This document shows, in pieces, positions 1 to 15,000 of a stretch of 64,000 nt of DNA; position 1 is the first letter of the stretch; each line of letters starts with the position of its first letter. The translations under genes were made by a program, and so were the position numbers. The DNA lies in NCBI RefSeq assembly GCF_003286085.1, contig NW_020825294.1, forward strand, positions 5,146,001-5,210,000, given 5' to 3'. The notes below the pieces were generated by a model. That model saw only the letters and a list, made by a program, of their open reading frames with translations. It did not search any database and was not told the DNA's origin. The DNA is from Drosophila persimilis. Taxonomy: Eukaryota > Arthropoda > Insecta > Diptera > Drosophilidae.

Positions 1-3000
1 AGACGCCAATGAAGTCACTGGAAAACGAAATGAAGCACCATTTATAGTACATGCTACACATGCACGCGGATAATTTGCCAAGCATACCGAAAAACATCTT
101 TCAGATCACCAACGCGATCGAGCGAAAAGTTATTGATGACCTTGGCATCCAGAAAGGCATGTGCATAGGCCAGGGGGCCGGCATTTACCGTCACCGCGAC
201 GCTGCCTTGCAGGCGCAATTGCAACTTCTTCACATCGGCTGGCGGCATGATAATCTCCTCCAGCTCTGAAACCTTGGATTGCATCTCATCGATGGCCACT
301 TCAATGGGACTCAGTTCGATGATCTCGCGGGACTTGACAGGAATACGCTTCAGCACATAGGGAAACGAGTATGTAGCTAAGGAAAACAAAATAGAACAAA
401 AGGTCAATTCGGAATTGCATTATTTTGGGTATTTTGGGTGCTCTCTCACTCTCTATGACTGTCTTGCGCTTCCACTGCTCCTCAACGCTGCCACGTGCTG
501 CTCCCGACTTGGTGAACGGTGTCTCGTACATAAAGGTGTTCACATCATGATTCTGCTCGAATTCATTGAGGCGCTGATCGAGCTCTGTTTTGGTAAAGAA
601 GGGGATCACATGGGTGACCTGTATGTAGGCCAACTTGGCATCCAATTCATCGACTTTGACCTGTAAAGCAACGGAGGAAATCAATCGTCAAAAGTTCTAT
701 CCAAGTTATCCTTGAGAACTATGATATGGTAGTTCATTCGTTTGAATTCATTCTATTCCACAAATCCACAGCAGCATCTGTACTGAACTCTTTTAAATTG
801 TGAGTTTCTTTAGATCTTAATTTTGTTAAATAATACACATCGTCGAAAACTATTGTCGAAAAACCCAACCAATTTAGGGTTTTTCGTACACTTTTTTTGA
901 CAACCAAATTCTGCAAGAAGAACCCACACAATGGACGATGGCTTATGGCATCGGACACAGGCCCTGAATCTCTATACCTTCGGGCGTGAATTGAAGAACG
1001 ACGATGCAAGCCTTACCCAAAGCCAAGGGGAGTCTTCATTAAACCCCGAGGCCAAGGAGTTTGTGCCTTCGCATAAGAGCTTGAAAGTAAAGGAATTTGT
1101 ACCCTCACATAAGAGCCCAGAGGTGAAGGAGTTTGTTCCCTCGTATAAGCAGAAGTCCGAGGAGAAGAAGACAGAGTCCACATCGAAACCAACATCGTCG
1201 CGTCGTGAGGCGATAGGTGATACCGATGGCAAAATATCGCAGCGCGATATGCAGTATATAAATATCCAAAGGCAGATCTTTGAGCTCCTCACCGAGCTGG
1301 GTGATGAACAGATACCCCTGGACACCGTAGTTGTGGCTCTCTTGCCCAATGGCCGGGGTCTCAATCTAAAGTTTACCACCAAGGAGTACGTCGGTGGCAA
1401 GAATCAGCTGGACGAGGAATTGTGCAGCAACACTTGCCTCACTCTGCATGTCAACGAGCCCGAGGAGTTTGCCAGCAAGCCGGAGAATGTGTTGGTTAAT
1501 CAATTCCTCATTCGCATGAACGATCATCTGAGCGAAAAGCTGGAGCACACCGATGCCGTAGCGGCGCCCAAGTGTCCGATAAACAGGAATCGCAGCTACA
1601 CGGAGCTGGAGATCGAGCAACAGATCGAGGGGATCAAGGTGTTTGACAACTTCTTCAACTACACCGAATCGATGCTCAACCAGGAGAGGGTCACCCAAAA
1701 GGCCTTCAAGGAGCTGTTCCACAGTCTTGGAATGATTGCCCACAGAAGCTGTTCAGCCACACCGGTTGGGAGTCCCCGCAAATCGATTCTGCCTCCTTCG
1801 AAAGCCGCCAAAATCGATGAGGATGAGCAGGAGGCAGAGGAGGCCTACGCCTCCAGCAACGAGTCCGAGTCTGAGGGTCTTCGCGTCAAACAACTGGAAA
1901 GGGATCTACGAGGCAATCAACTGGAAAGGGATCTTCGCAAGTATATGAGGGACAAGCTCTACCGCATTGAGGATGACAATGGTCTGCAGCTGGTGAACCA
2001 ACTCAGCGACGCAGATCTGCAAGAAATGATGCCGAATGACTTCGAAATGGCTGGGCCACCATCCACGCCAGCCATCTGCCAGACGGGCCAGGGCAACACA
2101 CCATCCTACAAGTCCCCCGGACGCAAAAAGTGTTTCATGCATTCAACACTGATGTCTCCAATACCGGCAGCTCGCTGCCAGAAGGAAAGGGTGCCCTCAA
2201 CGACACAGAAATTGCGGCACTGGGGCTGCTCCATAGGCAGCCCCTCATTTGCAGTGACCAAGAAGCTGCAGGCAGAGCTCCAGCCACAGTTCATTGCCAC
2301 TGGAGTGCGCACCAAAACCCATCAGCGAATGGCCAAATCGGGAGTATCTGGATCTCAGCAGCTGCGATCTCAGCACGCCAGCAGCGTGGCAGCAGCGTCT
2401 ACGGCCAGTCGTGTGGTCAAGACCAGTACCAGTGGCAGTATCATAGTCAGTGACAGGGCTGCTGCCGCTGCTGCGGGTGCTGGGGCTGCGGTTACACAGA
2501 AGCAGCGATCGAATCTCGCGTAAGTCTCAAGGTATTAATTTGGGTATTCGCATTCGCCCTTTAACACGGTTTCCCCCTTCAAACAGCGGCCAAGCGCCTG
2601 GTAACGACCATGCCACCAATGCTGGAGGAGTGTCTGCCCCCAAGCAAAATAAATCTCAAGGGGTCCCAAAAAAGATGCTGCCACGTAGCACACAGACTTC
2701 GTTGATGCGTCAGTTGGAGGTCAAGCGGGTGAGTGTTTAGATACATCTGTATCTTTAAGATATAACTCGACCGACTGACTGTCAGTTATTTTATCCACAG
2801 CGGCTGAGTCTTATGCACGGCGACAGCGACCACGATTTGCTCTTCAATGAGTATCTCTTCAAGTAATTATTTGACATCAAATGCAATGTACGTGTTATGT
2901 TTACGTTACTAAAAGTGTTATCCGCCGATGTACTTGGCACTTCACCCAATTCTGATCTGGAATCATAGCCCCAATTGAGGCAACTCCAATCTACAAATAT

Positions 3001-6000
3001 TTAGTCGATTATCCATCAATCCCTAGCATCTTTCCATTCAGTATTGTTCTATTAAGAGCTGCAAATTGACAGATCAGAGGTGCCTCTGGACTTCCTTAGC
3101 CTTGGCGGAGCAAGGTTCGCCTCAGAAGCAAGAGAGGCCAGAAATTGCCACAAGTTGATCCTTCCTCACTATCCTAATCTCTCGATTGTGCTGGCACTCA
3201 CCGGTGACGAGTCCATGATTAGCTTAACAACATCCGCTCCAAATTTCTCCTTGTATTGCTTGGCCAGACGCTCGGAGATCTCACTCAACGACGTGAGTTT
3301 GGGCTCCTTGTACACATACTCAATGGCATGATCCTCCTCGAAGTACATCTGAAAGGAAGAGCATCCATTAGAGAGGGGTTCCCTATTACTTATGTTGTTT
3401 TGGCAACCATTCCACTCACCATGCCGTAAAAGACAACCCTATAGAAGCGTCCCAGCATGCGTTTGCCCGAGCGATTGACCTCCACAATCTTGCTGTAGGC
3501 CTGAGCCAAGTGCTCGTAACAATTAGACAGTTCGATGAAGTCGCGGGCCCTCTCGTGGATGGGCAGAATGAGTTTGTACAGATCGCCGAGGCACTCGAAA
3601 CGCTCGGCACGATCTAGCAGATCGGCGCACTGCTTTAGCTGTTCGAGCAGCATATATTCGGTGTACTGCGAGTCCTGGGCGCCAGCATCTAGCTTGAGGC
3701 CCTGCTCATCCAGCGGTATGTTGCGTGATATCTTGCCAAAGGCCGCCGAGGACCAACTGAGACTGGAGCAGGCGGTGCCACGCAGGCGGAGATACTCGCA
3801 CATGAGGGCAGCGATATGCAGATGACAGCAGGCGGCCTCCGAGAGATTGCCGTTCTGCTCGTGATTCCGGGCCATGGTGACCAGCCAGGTGTGCCGCAGC
3901 TCGGGTGTTGAGGCATACGAATTGGCCAGCGAATACTGCAGCTCGAGCAGCCTCTCGGGGTCCATGTGATGGGCCTGCATCTGGGCGGTGGCCATGAGGA
4001 CAGTACGCACGCGACGCGTTAGGTCCTTCACCTCCATGGGGAAGCCGGTGCCCTTCATGGCCTTGTCGCTGTTGGCGTAGCTATTGATGATCGAAAGACT
4101 CTCCTGGAATCGGGCATTGTTCAGCCCAATCACATTGCCGATCATCTGCGACACCGAAATTATGACTTGCAGGTGAACGCGCGTCAAAGCCTTGCGACCG
4201 CTAAACTCGAAATTGCTGCGCATCAGCAGATACAGAACGGCGCAGGATTCGTGTCGGATCTCCACCAGGCGACTGTCGCAGGCCTTCAGCAGTTCGTACA
4301 CCATCTGGCCGCACAGCATGGCATTGCCCTTGAACAGGGCCACCGAATAGTTGTTGATGAACGCGCGCAGGGCGGCAAACACATGCTTGGAGAGCCTCTC
4401 CGACTGCCCCAACTGCAGGAAGCGCAAATATACCCTCGCCAGCTTGCGCAGCACCAGGCTGCCGGTTAGCAGCTGACGGAACTGCAGGACATACATGCCG
4501 AGGCAGTCGAGGATGATCATGCCCACCTCTGTGGCCAGATTTGATTCGTAGAGAGCCAGCTGTGTCCTGGCCATGTCCTCCAGCAGATGTTCTCTTGGCT
4601 GATTCAGAGTGCCACTGCTCGGCTGCTGTTGCTCCTGCTGATGGCCGTTCTCCAGACCTGTGGGTGGGGCAGTCCTCGCGGGCAGCGTGTGCGCCTTCGT
4701 AGCACGCATCTGACGCGAGTCCGCCGTCAGCAGCACACTCTTCTTGCCCACATAGCGGAACTGCTGCAGCGAGAGATCGAGTATGGCCAGAAACTGCAGG
4801 GTCTCTGTTTCGTTGCAGTTCTGCCACCAGGCCACCATCTGATCCTGCGACAAGTGCTTCACAATAAAGAGGAATCCCAACAGCAGATCCTTGCTCTCCC
4901 CAACACTGAACTTGTCGCAGCGTGACAAGATCTGGGCGTGCGTGAAGCTCACGGAACGATTGTGACCATTCCGCAGGGCCACATCTGCCTCCCCGTTGGT
5001 GTATGCCCCAATGGTGGTGGTGTCCTGCGAGTGCTATACAAAAGGAAAAGACACAGATTTATTGACGGATAAGACCAATCCTATGGCTTCTACTTACCCC
5101 CGAATCCGTGTTCGAATTAAGGGATAGATTGGATATCCCATTGCTTATGGGCTGTCCCGCAATGGCTGCCAGAAAATTGTTCTCCCTCATGTGGACCGAA
5201 GTCCGGCACGGACTGAGCTGATCATTGTGCAATGTCATTCGATTCTTCGAGCGCGGCGTGGACGTCAACGAGCCAAATGTCGAGGAATCCTTGCTGAAAA
5301 CGTAGCTGCTCGAGCAGCTCAGGCGTTTCGTGTAGGAGGCTGAATCCACATAGACGTGACCGTTGGGTGTGGTAGCTCCCGCCGCCTCGGACAAGTCATC
5401 TATGCGATGCAGATTGTCCATGACTATGCCCAGCCATGGCACGTAGAGCAGAGCGATGCGCGAGAGCTGTCCGCGCTGCTGGTAGCGCCCGTCCAGCTCG
5501 TGCTTGGCCAGCAGGTCCTTGAAGATGGCCAGGGCATGCCGTCGCACATGGCCCACCTCGTTGAGGCTGCTCTTCAGCTCCTGCAGCAGCAGACCCGAGA
5601 GAAAATGCTGACGACAGAACTCCTCGGAGAGCGTGAAGTGTTGCATCATCTCGGGCGGACGATTCTTTGGATTCAGCACAAAGGGCAGATTGAGCGGCAC
5701 ATAGTGTTCGTGCTGGCAAATCTCCTGCAGGAAGTTGAACTTGTATTCATGCAGCACCCGCGGATTGCCGGGGGTAAACTCCTGCATGTAGCAGCGTATC
5801 AAACGATAGACGAATCCCCGATCCATGTAGCTGAGACACTGCCGCACAAAGCGAGCCAACGAACGGTTGAGCAGCTGTGTCTCCTCCCCCAAATCATCGT
5901 AGCGCGTCGTGATGTAGATGATCAACACCTTGATCAGCTGCTCCACCCGGTCCGCATACTCCTTGGGAAAGCGTTCGTTGCGCAGCATTCGAATCCTTCC

Positions 6001-9000
6001 GGTCGCCAGCAGGTGCTGGGCCATGCTCTTCACAATCAAATCGAAAAAGATGGCCGAATAGCGCATGAATTTGTTGACGATCAGGAAGTCCGTATTCTTG
6101 GGATTCAGCAGATAGGGCAAATGCCTGCACAGCTCCCCATGCACTGTCCTCAGGCGGGCCGTCTGCTGGCTGTAGTATGGGGCGTGGAAAACGTACTTCA
6201 CATACGAGGCCAGCAGATCGGGACGCTTCGCGTCGAAGCTTATCAGATGGATGATGTTGGTCAGCAGACGTATCACATTCAGGCCAATCTCCTCGGACTG
6301 CGTATGCACCAGCAGCGTAAACAGTTCGTTCAGGAGCGTCGGCAGGTAGCTGATCAGCGAACACATGTCGATGGCGTGCGCCGCCTTGAGAATCTTGCAG
6401 GTCTCCGTTTCCGCTGGCAGGGCCCCCGTCTTGCCACCCTCCAGCAGACGCTCGCAGTGCGCAAAGAAGTTGTGCAGATGCTGATCCGCCGTCAGCACTG
6501 TGGAGTCCAGTCGCAGGGTCACCGTGTACAAGGGACGCTGATTGTCGATCCATTGGATGTCGGGGCCGCAGTTCTGCTAAGAAATTTGAAGGGTTTATAG
6601 GAGAGCCAGAGAGGTTTGGATTGCGGGAAGGTGCAAGCATGCGGATGCAGCAACAGTGGAAAGAGAGAGAACACAGAGAAAGAGAGAGCGGAGGTTAGTT
6701 TTGAAGCCAGGATGAATGGATATGGGGGTATGAGGTTGTAGTTTTGTAAGAGACAAAAAGACAAAAAACAAAAACATGAGTGTGATGAGAGCCTAAGCAG
6801 CTTAAGCGGATCGCATTCACTTACCCCCTTGCCCCAGCCCAGTGGCTGTATGGAGAGATATCCCACTGGCAATGTGGCGGCCACTGGCAGCGACTGCTCC
6901 TCCAGACAGATGCGATTCTTTTGCAGCAACGGCAGCCAGGCATACCCAATGGGCGTCTCAAAGGCCGCCTGGGCATCGGATCGCTTCTTGCTCAGATTAC
7001 AGGACACATGGTAGAAGGAGAAGAGCAAATGGTGCTCGGGAAAGAGACCCAGAGGAAGACGCAATTTGATCTCTTCGTACCATGTGGGGGTGACGTTATG
7101 ATGGAGTACGGGACAGGCTATTTGTGAGACTAGCAGATCATGTCCAGGTCGACCATAGATGCACTGGAAAAGGAAAAGGAAAAGGGGATAATAATTGGTA
7201 AATGTAGTCCAGCGCATAATTTTCTCTATTGCCTTACCTTCAAGGGCTTACTGTACTCCCCATCGCCATCTCTGAGCTCCACCACGACCGTGATGTTCCT
7301 GGCCCGCGAGAACAGCTTCTGGCTATCGAACTGCAGACTCAACGGATACACATACAGATGATTGCAGAAGCTCGTGTACGGATGGGCCTCCCTTTCGCTT
7401 TGGTTTTGGAATTCAGCCAGCTCGAGAGTCGGCGGCTGCTTGGAAGCCGGACTGAAGGTCGAGAGGGGAGCCAGGGATTTGCTGAGACCGCAGGGCACTG
7501 TCTGCTCTAGGATCTGCAGCTGCATCTTGAGGTGCCCCGGGATGATGGTCAGCTTGCTGAGCTTCTCCGGCTTGCGATAGTCCACCAGGAGCTTGAGCAA
7601 CTCCTCGTCCTTGAGCTTGGGCAGCTCCTGGCGATAGATGGGACTAAAGTCGAAGTCCTTGTGCGGCTCCACGTCCAGTTCGTGGCTGTAGAGCTTGAAC
7701 AGAGGCTTGGCCGCCCAGGCAAACGGCTGGCGGTAGTGTCCGATGTGCTGGGCGCAGCTCTTGGCCGCCTTACACACCTTTTGGCCGAGCTTCGGATCCT
7801 TGCCCGCCTTCAGGTAGGGCTCTGCGGCCTGGGCAATGCCACATTGCAGCACCTTCTCCACTCGCACCACCAGATAGATGTCCGCATGGGGGGCACGCAC
7901 CGAGAGCAGGCACTGCCGCAGCTGCTGGAACTGCTGTCGGGGACAGCGCAGCAGCTCCGCGGACACACTATCGAAGAGGGAGTGTGGGGCCTGCGAGGCA
8001 CTCCTGTCATCCCCCTCTGTGGCACGACGGGGCACGCCACAGCCCGCCACTGAGGCTGGAACAGGTGTATTCGGCAGCAGTTGGGCATTCCACGAGTCAT
8101 TCACATTGAAGTAGAAGCTTTCGCTCAACTTGCGCCCCGCCTTGGCATCGTACAGCGCCAGGCTGGTGATATACGGCTCCACCTGCTGCTCTGCATCCTG
8201 CCCGGGCCCAGCATCTGCCGCCATACACTGCAGTCGGAAGCGCAGACTGTGGCACGTGAGGAGCATTCGTGTGCCGAAATGCTCGCGATACTGCTCCACA
8301 CTATCACTGGATGTGGCCTTCGAGGCGGTCTGATAGCAGGCAAACAGGCGTCGGCGCTGCTCCTTCCTGGCCAGGGCAATCGAGTGATCTGTCTCCCTGC
8401 CGTACTTCATCAACTGCGGATGCAGCGATTGATCGAGACCCTTTAGGGTCCCAAATGTGGGCTGCTGTTCCGCTGGCTGCAGCAGCTGCGGACCTGGCTG
8501 GCGCTCGAGCGAGGCATTGCGCTTCTCCTCCTGGGCACGATTCTGAGCCAGCACTGAGGAGAGTTTCCCCAACCAATCCTTAAAGTCCTGCTCGTTCTCG
8601 GCGGCCAGAGTGAACGACTTATGGCCCGTTGTCATGCGTAGTTCAAAGCAAAAGCGTCCACGCTTCGGATTCTACAAATGGATTAACATCAACAATTAAG
8701 AGGAAAGGAAATAGAGGAATATGCCGGCTCCTACTTGAACAACTTCTGTGCAGAAATCCATGACAATGGTGGCCTTGGCGTCGCCCTGCTTCTCATCCTT
8801 GTGCAGCTCCAGCATATAGGTGCCATCGATCTCCTGCCGCAGATAGCAATAGCGACGCTTAAACGATTTGTTTCCTATATTGGCAAACATTCGATCGGCA
8901 GCCGAATCGGGTCCTTTCAGCAGATATCCCTGCTTGGTGATCGTATCCGCCTGAGAGCGTGTCATTTGCTCATCAATGCGATCCTGATCGGCATCGATTT

Positions 9001-12000
9001 CGTACACTTCTTCGAGAAGCTCCTCCGCCGGAGAGATGCTAAACGAAACGAAGGAAACATTAAGGTGCTATATTAAGAATCCCCGAAGCGTGCTACCACT
9101 TACCTGGGCAAATCATGACAGTTTCCACCGTAGGCATTATATTTATAATGGATCAAGTGGTTCTTGGCTCTGTAGGTGTAAAGCGCCTGCCGTGTGAACC
9201 TCGTGCACTCGGCACGTGATCCCTGCTGAGTGCCCAGCTCGTCTCCATGTGACGGCTCATCCGCCAACTCGAACTCATCCGCCTCCTCGGGCTGGGCGAG
9301 ATGCGAACGCAGTGTGATGGAGGACAGGGCCGACTCATAGGATGACTCCTGTGACACTTTCTGACTTGTGGAGCCATTGGACGAGCACTGTGAACTCTTG
9401 CGTGACAGCTGGGCGCCGTGCCCATTGGCGCTGCTCAGACTGCTGCAGCTGCTGTGTCCATTTCCATTTCCATTCCCATTCCCATTCCCATTGTGGAGAC
9501 TGCCATTCGATTGAGTGCTGCCCTGGCGGCTCACCTGACTGTGACCGTTCCCATTCCCCATTAAAGCGCCATGCAATGGACACACAATCGCCTCGTTGGG
9601 TGGCTCAAAGCGATCAGCCACCGATTTGGCTGTCGTGCGCTGCTTCCGTGGCATAATGATCTCCTGCAGGAGAGGATGAATCTTCTTTAGTATCCTCTTT
9701 TGAATATCTGTTCTATAGGTACTTACCGAGACATCATCTGCTGGATAGATGAGCAACTCCCTTTGCGGATCATTTTGGATTACTGTTTTATTTTTTGCCA
9801 CAAACGCCTCAAAATCTATGGGCTCCACCACAAGAGGTTTGCTCTGTAAAACAAAAAACAGGAACAAATACAACAAATTAGATGATATTCTCCACAATTT
9901 GTTCTTTTTTGCTAATTTATGCGTGCCGTGCCCCATCGACGCGTTCGTCTATAAATACCCGGGGGCAAATGGGAGCAAAAGTAATGCCCAAAATGTTTCT
10001 CTTTCTGAGAGATTTATCGGTACAACGCACGCCATAAATTTATCCCCACTTTGTGATGTGTATCCACTCTAAGATTTTCTCCACAAAATATTTTAGACCT
10101 TGACCGCATTACAGAACGGATGCACCCTCCCGCGCCGCCTCCTCCGAATGTCTCTCTATATGTCTGGTCTCTGGTTGTAATGATATCTTCCATGTCTGAT
10201 ATTTTGTACGAGTATAAACAAATTCATTTCGTTGAAACATTTCGCTGGCTGTTTTCTGTATCTTTTGTGGGCTTTTTGCGTGTTAGATTTTCCCATCGAA
10301 ATGCACATAATAGCAAAAATAATTTGGCAAATGAGGAAGGTGTTTTTTGAGTGACCCAATTCGTTCCATTAGGAGAATTATTAGGTCCCACTATTTAGTG
10401 GTTTTATATCACGTTATTGTTAGCTTATTTTCTATTTCCCAGAAGAACTTCCCACAAACCATATTACATTTACTGATTATACTCTATAATGTCTTTAAGG
10501 TTAAATTTCGCCCTAGAAATCCTATTACATCCACAAATTGTATTCCATAATGCAATATTTTTGTATTTTCAACATAAATTTTTTTAAAACTTTTCACACA
10601 TTAAATCAGCTGTCTTTAGTGATGGAATGTGGAACATCTGCATGGTGTTATATGAAGCGAATATCTCCTTTCGCTTATGGTAACATTTGTTCACCGAAGA
10701 CAACGTCATTCGCTGTCATTCAACGATTGTGCTGCTAATGGAAACGGTCCCCATTTCTCTTTCTCTTTCTCTCTCGCCCTGCCTCTCTCTCTCTCTCCCT
10801 CTGAAAGGGTTAAAGTGTCACTTCCGTTTGACATTCTCACCTCCTTTAGCCCCTCTTTCTGCCTTTCTGTCTTTTGGCGTATTGTCATTTTATTGTTTTC
10901 TTTGAAATTCAAGGTGTGTGTGTGGTGGGGTCTCTGGGGGGTTGGGGCTCAGGAAGCGACAGGTCACAATGTAGGCCATGGGAATGGGTTCCGACGGAAC
11001 ATTTGATGGGCGGTTAACTGCGCAGATACCAAACATATGAGGCCATCGAGGACATGGAGGACATGGAGGACATGGAGGACATTAAGGACAGGATTGTCAT
11101 AGGTTGGGAGAGGATTGTCATAGGTTGGGAAGAAGGGATATAGGGTAAGGTCGGTATTTTTAGAGAAAGTTAATCAAATAATATTGCTGTTTTTTATGTC
11201 GCTTTTCCATACCGAAATTAAAGTTGAATGATGTCGTTTCATCTACTCGAAAATATCTAAAAATGTTGTAGAAAACGCTCCTGGATAAGGGCAGATTTAA
11301 CTGACTTTTCGGGAGGTTGGAAATTTTTTGGGATTTAGTATTGCAGAAGGAACATTTCGTTGGAATATCCCCCTGTATCTGTATCTCAACCTTAACCCAG
11401 GTCTCAAAAAAACCAAACCCAACCACGCCCACGCCCACAAGCCGCAAGACCATCTCCCACTCCCACTGCCACTCTCCACTGCCACTGCCACTCTCCACTC
11501 TGGGATGTCATTGCACTTCTGCCACTTAGCCCGACGGAGGTACGGACGTACGGGCCATGGGACATGTGCGCCACTCTGTGTGGGGGAAAGGCAATCTTCA
11601 TTGTAAGCCCAGGTCTGAGGTCTCTCGACTCTCGCCTCTCTTGGCTCTTGGCACGCACTGCATGCAAATTGGCAGACGGTCGCCGCTTGCGTAATTAAAA
11701 ACCGGCGGCAGAAAAAGGCCCCCGCCACAGGCCCAGGCCGGGCCGACAACAAGTGCATGGGCATTAAGCAAATAAAGGTGTAGGCTTGCAGCAAATCAAT
11801 TTTTGGACAAGTCGAAAAGCCACAAGCGACAAGCCATCGGCGATGTGCGACGGGCGACGTGCGAGAAAGTTGAGCAAACATTTGGCAACCTAAGCAGCAC
11901 ATATAAATTGCTGAAGGAGGATTTTCCAAGACTTAAAAAGCAATAAACTGCATCTCCCTGATGGTAGTCCAAGACCATTAGTCGACACGCAAATCTCCAG

Positions 12001-15000
12001 TAAAAACGGCTTCATCAACCACCAAATCAGAGTCGACCAACACGGCGTGAAGACCGTAAAGAGGGGCATCTCATCAGAGTCATCATCAGAGGGAGCTATC
12101 ATCATCAAGCCTGATCAAACTATCATCAAGGTGAAAGCATCGACAAGCAAGAGTCGACGATTAACATACTCTTCAGGATCCATTGGAAAACGACCATGGA
12201 ACATATAGATGGAAGTCTAACAAAGAAAATGAATAGCAATTAAATAATTAAATTTTTAGAGACATTATTCTTGATAATAAAAATTTGTATTACAAAACCT
12301 TGTTTTACAATTCCTTCAGCCGCTATACGCTATAGTCCTTCGATCCAAGGGATTCCGATTAATGCGGGGGTATTTAAAGAAGAGATTCCTTTCCTTTTCG
12401 GCCCTGCAAACTTCTGGTTAAAGTTATAGTACCCTCTCGTAATCAAGTGTACATCTAATAGATATTAACATCGGACATCAACCATCAGCCAGATTCAATT
12501 TTGTAGTCAGCGGTTTTTGAGGTTTGAGGCGCCACCATGGCAGGCAGGCAGGCAGGCAGGCAAAAACGTGACGTTTTATATGCATATTTCACTTGGAACA
12601 TTTGTTGCCTGCCTCAAGTGGCATGTGGCAGTGGCAGCCACTGGACCGCCACTCTCCACCATTGCCACTACCATTCCTCCCGCTTCCCCCAAGAGCTTGA
12701 CTTTCATTGATTGAAGCAGAGGAATTGCCCTGGCGAATGTCTTGAATGTCACTTGAGTCGCCTTGCCCCTCTCTGTCTTTGGAATCTCATGCGCCCCTGC
12801 CACCCGCTTATCAGCTGAAATTGCAACAATGCGGCAGAGATGTCTGCATTAACATCTCTTGGGGGCATGCCGCAAATGGTGTGGGTGTGGATGTGGGGGG
12901 GTTACTCGGCTCATTTGAGTTTCGCTTTGAAGTGGAAACCATTCAAGTGGTCTATGAATTTAGCCCCCATCCACCCCTCCATACTCTCCCTTCCTCCCAT
13001 TCAACCCTTTCTTTCTTCCTGATTGGCATTTTCATGGAATGAAAATGTGGAAAAATTGTGACTAAATTTAGCTTTAACTTATTGCATACGTATATGATTT
13101 GTAATTGCTTTTGTTGCCCCGTTGCTGTTGGCTTTTCTGTCTGCTGAACTTTTGACCCACACGAAAATAGATCTCCCTTTTTCATATTGAAAGCTTCTTA
13201 TTCGAATTTATAAGTGGAATATGTGGAATGTAAAATCATTTTTAAGGGCAATTTGTAGGTTTTTTAGATTTAAAATGCTTTTAAAAATTGTTGGAATGTC
13301 CTAAAGGAAGATTCGATGTAAGAAAGATTTAGAGACCAATGAAATGGGGAATTTAAAGCATATAAAACACGAGGCGACACGTCTAATTGTTATATACACT
13401 CCCTACTATCGGTTGAAAAATAATACAATATAGAATATCTAATATTCTCGTGACACTGACACAGCCAACAAGTACATCGAGCCTTTACATGCGCTTCATT
13501 CTTTCATCTCGCATTCAAGTACGAGCCATTTTTTGAATATTCCGCTCATTCGAAAGTCCTGATTGGTGATAGAAACAAAGAATGTCACCTTTTTCATGAT
13601 ATCACCTTTTAGATGGTATGTTCTGCAAGAAGTTCAACTACCAGACATTGAAATGCCACCAGAACCCTTGAAGTCAAGCCTCAAGCCACACAAATCCAGA
13701 TTCAAATATTCTCCTAAATTGCTATGCACATGCAATTCATGTTTCGAAATGCCGGCTCAAATAGTTCCCTAATAAAGATCTGTCTTTAATCATGATCATT
13801 GATTGAAAATACAAAATAGTATTGTAAGAGAGGACCTTTTAACAATGGTTCAATGAGCTTTTAGAGGAAAGAGGATGGCCGGAAGAGGATTTTGAGAGTT
13901 TTAAAAAACGTGTTTAAATTTACCTACGAATGGGGTTAATATCTCTTTCTTAAGATGTAATTAATGCGCTCTGACCACAGCTGATGATCTTCAAAAATGA
14001 CCTCCCTACTAACCAAACAAACCTCCTTTAACTGACATGCAATATTCAACCTCCAGATACCCAATAGACTCAAATATTTAAAGGGGGTGCATGAGGTCTT
14101 ATAAGAAAAGTATCCCATAGAAATGATAAATAATGCAGTAAAAAGTTATCTAAATTCTTGAAGCTATTTTTCAATAGTCGTTGTGACTGCCATTCAGCAT
14201 AAACAACATCCTTAAAACGTTGCCCTTTTTAACAAATACCAATGATTCAAATGAGTTCGCTGCATTAAATCTCCACCTCCATATCGTATTGCCCTTGCCT
14301 TTTCCATTACTCATCCATTGTTATATATATATTTCTTTGTAATCGAAGGGTGATTTTTTTATAAAAAAAAAATATTTCCATATTTTCTTATTGCATTTCC
14401 GCTACTCAAGGTTCCCCCCATATCATATTCGCTCCTAAAGTTTGCTTGAAATCATCCAGATATTACAGCTGGCCCCGTTTCCATAAGTGGATAACATTCC
14501 CATAAAACACATGTATTTGTTTCTTTAGATAAACAGAAATTACACAACATTATGGCTTAGTTTATTTTTGCAGTTTATGCGATATGCCGGACAGCTGGCA
14601 TCCGTTGTGGCATGAGGAATGTGGCACTCGTAAATTCCACAAAATTATGCCCAAGCAGACCTCGATGCAGAGAACTCACAAATGCATTCCCGATCGAAAG
14701 AATCATCTTTGCGGGATGATTCTATCCCATTTATAGAAGCATTCGGAACGCTGCGAATCATATTTACAAATGCGGCTGGATCGGCACGGAATGCACTGAT
14801 AAAAGTGCCTTTGCATCATCGTTTCAACATTATTTATATATATTTAGCATTGCTTTATCGGCTGAAGAGGTTTGGCCGGTCACAGGGAACTGGTTTCTGC
14901 CCAGTAAGACATATGTTTTGGTCATCATTGGCGGGCTGCTACTGGCGTCGAGGGGGGTTCAATGAACCCACATTTATTATAAAAATAAAATGATATGTAA

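Noticed and set aside
5356..6600. Plus-strand open frame of 414 codons
   Set aside because: Exact antisense of the Zir exon 5098-6576, whose minus-strand frame matches the DOCK family. Composition (Gln/His/Leu-rich) is that of an antisense shadow.
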